Below, piece by piece: positions 14,146 to 20,202 of a stretch of DNA of 22,620 nucleotides. The notes below the pieces were generated by a model. The model was not told the DNA's origin, did not search any database, and was given only the letters and a program-made list of their open reading frames with translations. The stretch's first letter is position 1, and every line of letters starts with the position of its first letter. Source of the DNA: an uncultured Bacilli bacterium (GTDB lineage: Bacteria; Bacillota_I; Bacilli_A; RF39; UBA660). The stretch lies in the NCBI GenBank assembly GCA_934101275.1, contig CAKOQM010000020.1:1-22620 (forward strand), given 5' to 3'. The position numbers and the translations under genes are program-made.

Positions 14146-15345
14146 ATGAGCTTTATTAAAATACCAACCAAGGGCATGAGAGATATGATGCCTGATGAAA
14201 TGGCTTTAAGAGAATATGTCTTAAATGTTATGAAAGGTACTTATGAAAATTTTGGCTTTGAGTTAATTCAAACCCCTTGTGTAGAACATATTGAAAATTT
14301 AACAAGTAAACAAGGTGGAGATAATGAAAAACTTATTTTCAAAATTTTAAAAAGAGGCGAAAAACTCGATTTAGAACATACAACTAACATGGATGAAATG
14401 GTAGATTCTGGTCTTCGTTATGATTTAACCGTGCCTTTAACACGTTTTTATGCTAATAACATGAATGAATTACAAAGTCCTTTTCGTTCTTTTCAAATAG
14501 GTAATGTCTACCGGGCTGATCGTCCTCAACGGGGAAGATATCGAGAATTTATGCAATGTGATTTAGACATCTTTGGTGAGAAAACCAATTTAGGTGAAAT
14601 TGAACTTATCACGGCGATTACAAGTTTTTTAAAAAAATTAGATTTTAAAGGATTCACGATTAAAATTAATGACCGTCGTATCTTAAATGCCCTTTCTTTA
14701 AGTGCAGGCTTTAAAGAAAGTGATTTAGAAAGTGTTCTTATTTCTTTAGATAAATTGGATAAAATTGGTTTTGAAGGGGTTAAAGAAGAACTTACTTTCC
14801 ATGGCTATGATGAAAATTGCGTGTCTCGTTTTCTTGAATATTTTAAACAAGATTTATCTTTAGAAGAATTTTGTAAGCAATTTGTTATCGAGGATAATAT
14901 TGTTCAAAATTTAAAAGAAATTATGGACTTTTCGACATCTATCAGTGAAGCTAAAGTGGTTTTTGATCCCACTTTAGTAAGAGGCATGGGATATTACACA
15001 GGACCTATTTTTGAAATAGGGGTCGATGATTTAAATAGTAGTATTGGTGGCGGAGGCCGTTACGATAACATGGTAGCTAATTACACCAGTATGTCGGTTC
15101 CTGCCGTTGGTTTTTCTATTGGTTTTGAAAGACTTGTTCTTCTTTTAAGTGAACGTGGTTTTAAAGTGCCATCTAAAAAACACAGATTAGCCTTTATTAT
15201 TGAGGAAAAGAATTTAGAAACCTTTAAAAAAGCTCAAGAACTTCGCTTAAATGGTGATGTTGTCAAAATTGTTATGCGTAGTAAAAACTTTAAACATCAA
15301 AAAGAAACTTTAGAAGCAAAAGGATATGAAATTGTCGAAATGTAG
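14146..15345 (+). CDS. hisS: Histidyl-tRNA synthetase with short anticodon-binding domain
   Basis: Class II synthetase that charges tRNA-His; 399 aa, against about 420 for common bacterial forms. The catalytic core is intact: KGMRDMMPDE at the N-terminus, motif 2 region RSFQIGNVYRADRPQRGRYREFMQCDLDIFG, the His-specific loop LVRGMGYYTGPIFEI, and motif 3 AVGFSIGFERLVLLL. The C-terminal anticodon-binding domain starts near residue 344 (HRLAFIIEE) and ends after about 55 residues at KGYEIVEM, so roughly the last third of the usual domain is absent. A terminator starts 4 bases after the stop, which argues against a frameshift having split off the rest. AAGGAG at 14130-14135 sets the start. It is not adjacent to aspS, unlike in many Bacilli, and has no T-box. 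Confidence 0.95.
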   Translation: MSFIKIPTKGMRDMMPDEMALREYVLNVMKGTYENFGFELIQTPCVEHIENLTSKQGGDNEKLIFKILKRGEKLDLEHTTNMDEMVDSGLRYDLTVPLTRFYANNMNELQSPFRSFQIGNVYRADRPQRGRYREFMQCDLDIFGEKTNLGEIELITAITSFLKKLDFKGFTIKINDRRILNALSLSAGFKESDLESVLISLDKLDKIGFEGVKEELTFHGYDENCVSRFLEYFKQDLSLEEFCKQFVIEDNIVQNLKEIMDFSTSISEAKVVFDPTLVRGMGYYTGPIFEIGVDDLNSSIGGGGRYDNMVANYTSMSVPAVGFSIGFERLVLLLSERGFKVPSKKHRLAFIIEEKNLETFKKAQELRLNGDVVKIVMRSKNFKHQKETLEAKGYEIVEM

Positions 15346-15348
15346 AAT

Positions 15349-15376
15349 GATTGGTAGATATTGCCAATCTTTTTTT
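15349..15376 (+). terminator. hisS terminator
   Basis: GATTGG (15349-15354) pairs perfectly with CCAATC (15364-15369), 9-base loop, then T7. It starts 4 bases after the TAG stop. Confidence 0.82.
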
Positions 15377-15411
15377 AGGCTTCAAAGCCATTATAATTAT
15401 GGGTGATAAGC

Positions 15412-15732
15412 GTGAAAAAATATGTTTTTGTCATAACGCTTCTTGTTATTTTTATTCTTTTATCTTTTATCCCTTATAGCTATGGTTATGAAGAAAATAT
15501 AACGACGAAAAATATTGCTACTTATGTTGAAGAAAATAAAAAAAGTTTAATAAAAAAATTATGCACAGATGATTTTTGTGATTATATGCGGAGTGTTAAT
15601 TTTAAAAGAAGTGTAAGTCTTTATGAAGAAAAGTATGAGGCTTTTTTAGCCAAAAAAATAGGCTCTCAAGAGGCCTATGAAATGAAATTAAAGGGGTTTC
15701 CCATCACGAAAATTATTTTCATGGGTGAGTGA
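15412..15732 (+). CDS. Small secreted or membrane-anchored protein, unknown function
   Basis: A 106-aa protein of no family I recognise. It begins with a clear signal peptide or anchor (MKKYVFVITLLVIFILLSFIPYSYG); a cleavage after SYG is plausible. The mature part is about 80 residues, basic and acidic, with one closely spaced cysteine pair (C-TDDF-C). GGGTGAT at 15401-15407 favours GTG 15412; GTG 15403 in the same frame overlaps that site. A TATAAT at 15392-15397 is so close that its transcript would have almost no leader, so the true promoter is unclear. The 3' end overlaps the convergent radical SAM gene by 45 bases and carries that gene's terminator on the other strand. The signal peptide and ribosome site support it as real. 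Confidence 0.62.
   Translation: MKKYVFVITLLVIFILLSFIPYSYGYEENITTKNIATYVEENKKSLIKKLCTDDFCDYMRSVNFKRSVSLYEEKYEAFLAKKIGSQEAYEMKLKGFPITKIIFMGE
15652..15678 (-). terminator. Terminator of the radical SAM gene, inside the opposing gene
   Basis: Read on the minus strand, ATAGGC (15678-15673) pairs with GCCTAT (15663-15658), with further inner pairing (CTC/GAG), followed by a 7-base T-run (plus-strand A-run 15652-15658). It begins 10 bases after the radical SAM stop and lies wholly within the coding sequence of the plus-strand gene. Confidence 0.8.
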
Positions 15733-16638
15733 ACTTCCTTGATAAATATCTCTTTTTTTCATCTCTTTATCAATATCATTTAAAACACAAAACTTTTTTA
15801 AAAGCCAATCAGGAGTCACAAGGTCTTCTTTGGTTGGATCCCCCGTGATACGTTCAATAACGATTTTAGGGTCTAATAAAGTAAGCTCATCACAGACAAT
15901 ATCGATATATTCATCTTTGGTTAAAACATGAAATTTTTCTTTTTCATAAAGCTCGGCTAGGGGCGTATTTTTTAAAATATGGAGCATATGAATTTTTAGA
16001 CCATCAATTTTTAAATCATTTAAATATTTGACGGTTTCTAGCATCATTTCTTTGGTCTCATAAGGTAAGCCATTAATGATGTGAACCACGGTAAAAATAT
16101 GTCTTTTTTGAAGTTCCTTAATACAGGTTTCAAAGTTTTCTTTGGTGTGGCCCCGGTTGATTAAAGAAAGGGTGCTTTCATGAATAGTTTGTAAGCCAAT
16201 TTCCACGGTTAAAAAAGTACGTTTATTTAAGTCACTTAAATAGTCATAAACTTCTTTTTTAATCGCGTCACTGCGAGTAGCGATGGATAAACCAACGACA
16301 TTTGGTATTTTTAAAACCGTTTCAAAGTTTTTCTTTAAAACAGGAAGTGGGGCATAGGTGTTTGTCCCCGCTTGAAAATAAGCAATGTAAGAGGCTACTG
16401 GCCATTTTTTTATCATTCTATTTTTAACATTTTCAAACTGTGTTTCTAAATCATCATTCACATTCCCAGCAAAATCGCCACTTTTATTAGAGCAATAAAT
16501 GCAGCCATGACCATTTTTTATATTTGGACACCCCATTCCCGCATTTAAACTTACTTTAAAGACTTTTTGCTTAAATTTTTTTCTTAAAAAATAATTTAAA
16601 GTATGATATCTTTTATTGTCATCACTATATATAAACAT
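15688..16638 (-). CDS. TIGR01212 family radical SAM protein (YhcC/YtqA-like)
   Basis: A 316-aa iron-sulfur enzyme using S-adenosylmethionine. The cluster-binding cysteines are C37, C46 and C49 in GCPNIKNGHGCIYCSN, the wide-spaced form typical of TIGR01212. Other family stretches are KRYHTLNYFLRKKFKQKVFKVSL at the start, AYFQAGTNTYAPL, LSIATRSD, LTVEIGLQT and VVHIINGLPYE. The reaction of this family is not firmly known; a role in RNA modification has been suggested for relatives. The frame is open to ATG 16683, but I choose ATG 16638: it has AAAGGA 7 bases upstream, while ATG 16683 lies within the promoter spacer and could not be transcribed from it. The gene is divergent from the GH31 gene and convergent with the small secreted-protein gene, overlapping its end by 45 bases. 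Confidence 0.92.
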   Translation of the reverse strand: MFIYSDDNKRYHTLNYFLRKKFKQKVFKVSLNAGMGCPNIKNGHGCIYCSNKSGDFAGNVNDDLETQFENVKNRMIKKWPVASYIAYFQAGTNTYAPLPVLKKNFETVLKIPNVVGLSIATRSDAIKKEVYDYLSDLNKRTFLTVEIGLQTIHESTLSLINRGHTKENFETCIKELQKRHIFTVVHIINGLPYETKEMMLETVKYLNDLKIDGLKIHMLHILKNTPLAELYEKEKFHVLTKDEYIDIVCDELTLLDPKIVIERITGDPTKEDLVTPDWLLKKFCVLNDIDKEMKKRDIYQGSSLTHENNFRDGKPL

Positions 16639-16664
16639 ACATTTTTCCTTTCCAAATTTCTTTA

Positions 16665-16693
16665 ATGTTAAATCATTCTTCATCTAGTGTCAA
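16665..16693 (-). promoter_or_regulatory. Promoter of the radical SAM gene
   Basis: On the minus strand, TTGACA (16693-16688), a 17-base spacer and TAACAT (16670-16665). It rules out the upstream ATG at 16683 as start. Confidence 0.7.
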
Positions 16694-16726
16694 TTAAAAA
16701 TGTAAATATCATTTAAAAGAAACTTG

Positions 16727-16735
16727 TGATATAAT
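16727..16735 (+). promoter_or_regulatory. Extended -10 promoter of the GH31 gene
   Basis: TGA-TATAAT (16727-16735), -35 poor (TATCAT, 16707-16712). It is divergent from the radical SAM promoter, with their -35 regions about 13 bases apart. Confidence 0.6.
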
Positions 16736-16762
16736 TTAAAAATGATGGAAGGGGTCTTAAAA

Positions 16763-19153
16763 ATGAATAATATGGATGTGTGTTTTAAACCCGATTACAA
16801 TAAAGCCAAAAGCAAAAGTGAGGCTACATTTGAGGGAGCAAACTATCGAATCACGGTTTTATCTGAACAGCTTGTTCGTCTTGAATATAATAAAGATGGA
16901 AGATTCTTTGATGACTTAACCGAACAAGTCATTAATAGAGATTTTCCGGTTCCGGAATTTAAAGTGGCCCAAGATGATAAATACTTAGAAATCACAACCA
17001 AATATTTCATGTTAAAATACATGAAAGAGAAGCCATTTGAAGGTTTAAATATTGAAATTTATCTTTTAAATACAGATAAAATATGGAATGTAAAAAGTAA
17101 AGAAGTTAGAAATTTTAATACTTCGGGGACAGGCTTTCATCTTGATAAAGCGAATTACCAAAAAGGCCTTTATTCGGTTGATGGATTTGTCACTTTAGAT
17201 GATAATTTTTCTATGATTTTAAACCAAGATGGCTTTTTAATTCCTAATCAAGAAAATCGTTTTGATAAATACGTTTTTATGTACCGAAGAGATTTTGGTA
17301 AATGTTTAAAAGACTATTTTACTTTAACAGGTTATCCTCCTTTAATTCCTCGATATGCCCTTGGTAATTGGTGGAATAAAAGTGAGATTTATAATTTTGA
17401 TGATATTTCTTCTTTACTGGAAAAATTTAATAAAGAAGAGATTCCTTTATCGGTTTTGCTATTAGATGAATTTTGGCATTTAAAAGATGCTCGTGATTTA
17501 GAAAAATATAAAACTGGTTATACTTTTAATCGCAATTTATTTTCTGACCCTGAATATTTTACAAATTTTTTACACGAACGAAATGTTAAGTTAGGGTTAA
17601 ATATTAATCCTACCGAAGGGATTATGCCCCATGAAGATGCTTATGAAAAAATAGCTTCTTATATGAATTTAAATGATAAAAGCATTATTCCTTTTAATGC
17701 CTTTGATAAAAATATTTTACAGATTTATTTACATGAGCTTATTTCTCCTTTAGAGATTAAAGGGACTGACTTTTTTTGGATAACTTATGATAACGAGAAA
17801 GATATTTTAACTAAAAGGGCCCTTTCTTATTACCATTATTATTATGCAAATCGCAAAGAGGAAAAAAGAGGTTTTCTTTTAAGTGCCAATGGTGGAGTAG
17901 CCTCTCAAAAATACACTGCTTTAGATGGCGGAAGAACTCTTGTTTCTTGGGATGTTTTAAATGAAATACCTTTTTTTGATTCTTCCGCTTCTAACAAAGG
18001 CCTTTTATGGTGGAGTCATGACATCGGGGGCTACATGGGAGGCATCGAGGAAGCTGAACTTTACATGCGTTATGTCCAAATGGGTGTTTTTAGTCCGATT
18101 CTTCGTCTTTCTTCAAAAGGTGGCAAATACTATAAACGAGAACCTTGGAAATGGGATGTGAAAACATTAAAAATTGTTAAAGATTATTTAAGAATGCGAC
18201 ATCGTTTGATTCCTTATTTATATACTGAAGGTTTTAAATACCATCAAACGGGTATGCCGGTTATGCAACCTTTATATTATCAAAATCCTGAAATATATGA
18301 TGAACCTAAGTATAAAAATGAATATTATTTTGGCTCGGAATTACTCGTTTGTCCGATTACTAAACAAAAAGATGTCGTTATGAATCGAACGGTTAAAGAT
18401 ATCTTTCTACCGGATGGTGTTTGGTATGATTTTAAAACGGGTAAGAAATTTTTAGGTAATAAACGTTATGTTGTCTTTTATAAAGATGAAGACTATCCTG
18501 TTTTTGCTAAATCAGGTTCTATTATTCCTTTAGGTAATTTTTATGAAAATTTAAATGATACGAGTGTTCCTGATAGTATGGAAATTCACATTTTTCCTGG
18601 TAAAAGTAATATTTACAACCTTTATGAAGATGATGGAGAAACCAGATTGTATGAGAAAGGCTATTATTTAATCAGTGCCATTGATTACAACTATTTACAA
18701 AATAACTTTACGGTTATTATTCGACCTATTGAAGGAAAAAGTGGTTTAATCCCTGAGTACCGCGATTATAAAATTCGTTTCCGTAATACAAGAAAAGCAG
18801 ATCAAGTTATCGTTTACTTAGATAACGAGATTTATTCTTCAGAATCTTATGTCGATGATACGGACTTTGTGGTGGTTGTCAAACATGTTAAAACGTCTAG
18901 TCAATTATCTATCAATTGTAAGGGTAAAGATATTGAAATTGATGCCGTTCGTCTTATTAATGAAGATATTGATTCTATCATTAGTGATTTACAAATTAAA
19001 ACAAATTTAAAGGAAATGCTTTCTAACATTATCTTTAGTGATATGGATATCAAGAAAAAAAGAATTGCTATTCGTAAATTAAAACAGGTCGGTTTAGATA
19101 AAAAATTTATTTCTATGTTTATGAAACTTATGGAATATGCTTCTCAAATTTGA
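16763..19153 (+). CDS. GH31-fold protein, apparently catalytically dead alpha-glucosidase homologue
   Basis: A 796-aa cytoplasmic protein with the full glycoside hydrolase family 31 layout: N-terminal beta domain (about 1-190), (beta/alpha)8 barrel (about 190-500; GYPPLIPRYALGNWW to LRMRHRLIPYLYTEG), C-terminal beta domains, and a helical tail of about 70 residues. GH31 enzymes hydrolyse alpha-glucosides with two aspartates. Here, by hand alignment, the nucleophile position in W-x-D reads W-I-T (T341), the acid/base in G-D reads G-G-R (R391), the substrate Arg in S-R reads S-A (A375), and D-x-D-W reads D-E-F-W (D235, F237). SHDIGG (H419-D420) is kept. The frame is intact, so it looks like a selected pseudoenzyme, perhaps a sugar sensor or binding protein; that role is inference. 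AAGGGG at 16749-16754 supports ATG 16763; ATG 16742 precedes that site. Confidence 0.88.
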   Translation: MNNMDVCFKPDYNKAKSKSEATFEGANYRITVLSEQLVRLEYNKDGRFFDDLTEQVINRDFPVPEFKVAQDDKYLEITTKYFMLKYMKEKPFEGLNIEIYLLNTDKIWNVKSKEVRNFNTSGTGFHLDKANYQKGLYSVDGFVTLDDNFSMILNQDGFLIPNQENRFDKYVFMYRRDFGKCLKDYFTLTGYPPLIPRYALGNWWNKSEIYNFDDISSLLEKFNKEEIPLSVLLLDEFWHLKDARDLEKYKTGYTFNRNLFSDPEYFTNFLHERNVKLGLNINPTEGIMPHEDAYEKIASYMNLNDKSIIPFNAFDKNILQIYLHELISPLEIKGTDFFWITYDNEKDILTKRALSYYHYYYANRKEEKRGFLLSANGGVASQKYTALDGGRTLVSWDVLNEIPFFDSSASNKGLLWWSHDIGGYMGGIEEAELYMRYVQMGVFSPILRLSSKGGKYYKREPWKWDVKTLKIVKDYLRMRHRLIPYLYTEGFKYHQTGMPVMQPLYYQNPEIYDEPKYKNEYYFGSELLVCPITKQKDVVMNRTVKDIFLPDGVWYDFKTGKKFLGNKRYVVFYKDEDYPVFAKSGSIIPLGNFYENLNDTSVPDSMEIHIFPGKSNIYNLYEDDGETRLYEKGYYLISAIDYNYLQNNFTVIIRPIEGKSGLIPEYRDYKIRFRNTRKADQVIVYLDNEIYSSESYVDDTDFVVVVKHVKTSSQLSINCKGKDIEIDAVRLINEDIDSIISDLQIKTNLKEMLSNIIFSDMDIKKKRIAIRKLKQVGLDKKFISMFMKLMEYASQI

Positions 19154-19177
19154 CAAATAAAACAAATGTGCTATAAT
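19150..19177 (+). promoter_or_regulatory. Strong promoter containing the GH31 stop codon
   Basis: TTGACA (19150-19155), a 16-base spacer and TGC-TATAAT (19169-19177): consensus -35, extended and consensus -10. The TGA stop of the GH31 gene (19151-19153) is part of the -35 hexamer. Confidence 0.85.
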
Positions 19178-19203
19178 AACTCTCTGTCTAATGGGGGTTT
19201 TTT

Positions 19204-19998
19204 ATGTTAAGTTATGATGAATTTAAAAAAATTATATACCAATTGCAAGATGTGCTGGCTTGGTATGAGGCGATGGAAATAGAAAAATTAAATTATCGTT
19301 ATACTTTTGATGATGGGAAGAAAGCCTTATCTTTTTCTTTTAATAAAGAAAGCATGGATAAAATATTAGGCGTTAAAACAGGTCTTTTACGTAGTGTTTT
19401 TTTAGAAAATGCTCATTTATATTATTATGAAATATTAAAAAAACTTGCTTTTGATGATAATTTGTATTTTGATTTACAAAGAAAATTAGGACGTCCTCTT
19501 TATTACAGCGATTTATTTTATCCTCGAATTGAAAAAAGAATGGAAGTGTTTATGCAAAATGCTTCTTTTGATAACAAAAGGAAGGGCTTTCTTGTTGAAT
19601 TTACAGAAGAACAAGCGGGAAGGTATCTTTTTGTCCAAAAAACAGCCGATGAAAAGTTTCTTTTATTAGGTTTAGATATATCAAAAAACAATATCTATCA
19701 TCCTAATTATAGTATTTGTCTTAGTAAAGAAGAATATCAAAGATTTAGTACGCGTTTTTTACAACAAGAGCTTTATGTTGTTGATACGGGTCACTTGTTT
19801 ACCATTGATGATTGTCTTTCTTCATTTACGATAGACGAAGAGGAGAAGAAAAATAAAACAAGAGAACTTTATGAAATGGAAAAAATGATACTTTTAGAAA
19901 ATGTAGAAACACTTTTGAATAATCATTTTGGTAATAATGAACAAAATATAACTAGACAAATGAAAAAAAACAATTATAATAGAAATAGAAATTATTAA
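19204..19998 (+). CDS. Unknown protein, possibly PBECR4-like
   Basis: A 264-aa soluble protein with no confident family assignment. Residues 30-60 (YTFDDGKKALSFSFNKESMDKILGVKTGLL), the YYSDLFYPRIEKRMEVFM stretch and YLFVQKTADEKFLLLGL...YHPNYSICLSKEEYQRF recall, from memory, the PBECR4-type domain of phage-associated nuclease-like proteins; this is a weak resemblance. The last 60 residues are a charged helix followed by an Asn/Lys/Arg-rich tail (KKNNYNRNRNY) that looks unselected as protein. The DNA for that tail carries the promoter of the aspS leader. ATG 19204 follows GGGGG and a near-consensus promoter, so the gene is likely well transcribed, and it may read through into the T-box. It sits directly after the GH31-like gene. 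Confidence 0.6.
   Translation: MLSYDEFKKIIYQLQDVLAWYEAMEIEKLNYRYTFDDGKKALSFSFNKESMDKILGVKTGLLRSVFLENAHLYYYEILKKLAFDDNLYFDLQRKLGRPLYYSDLFYPRIEKRMEVFMQNASFDNKRKGFLVEFTEEQAGRYLFVQKTADEKFLLLGLDISKNNIYHPNYSICLSKEEYQRFSTRFLQQELYVVDTGHLFTIDDCLSSFTIDEEEKKNKTRELYEMEKMILLENVETLLNNHFGNNEQNITRQMKKNNYNRNRNY
19953..19980 (+). promoter_or_regulatory. Promoter of the T-box/aspS transcript, inside the upstream gene
   Basis: TAGACA (19953-19958), a 16-base spacer and TATAAT (19975-19980) lie in the last 46 bases of the preceding coding region. Transcription would begin near 19987, about 12 bases before T-box stem I. Confidence 0.7.
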
Positions 19999-20185
19999 TT
20001 GGAAGAGTACTTTTATTTGTTTTTTTAGAGACTTTGAGTTTGGTGAAATCAAAGAAAACAAAAAAAGGAAAGACACCAAGGAAAGATAATACGTAGTTCT
20101 TGCGTTAAAAGAAAAAGTGCATAAACTCTTATGAAATAAGGTGGTACCGCGGGCTAGCTCGTCCTTATGTTATAGGAGTTTTTTT
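19999..20185 (+). promoter_or_regulatory. T-box riboswitch leader, Asp specifier (GAC)
   Basis: This leader reads tRNA-Asp charging and controls aspS by transcription attenuation. The T-box sequence GGTGGTACCGCGG is at 20140-20152. The antiterminator pairs ATAAGG (20136-20141) with CCTTAT (20163-20168), with TGGTACC bulged and GCGGG/CTCGT as upper helix. The competing terminator uses TCCTTAT (20162-20168) and ATAGGA (20172-20177) and ends in T7. Stem I is closed by TTGG (19999-20002) and CCAA (20076-20079), has an AGTA motif (20006-20009) and an inner hairpin CTTTGA/TCAAAG. GAC at 20072-20074, followed by A just before the basal helix, fits the specifier codon. A further helix of 10 bp, 20123-20132 with 20172-20181, may extend the terminator. 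Stem I begins on the base after the preceding stop codon. Confidence 0.9.
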
Positions 20186-20202
20186 AATATTTAGGAGGAA
20201 AA

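Noticed and set aside
17961..18161. Plus-strand alternate-frame open frame inside the GH31 gene, considered as a sign of frameshift
   Set aside because: The main frame keeps aligned GH31 motifs on both sides and through this stretch, so the altered catalytic residues are not a frameshift effect.
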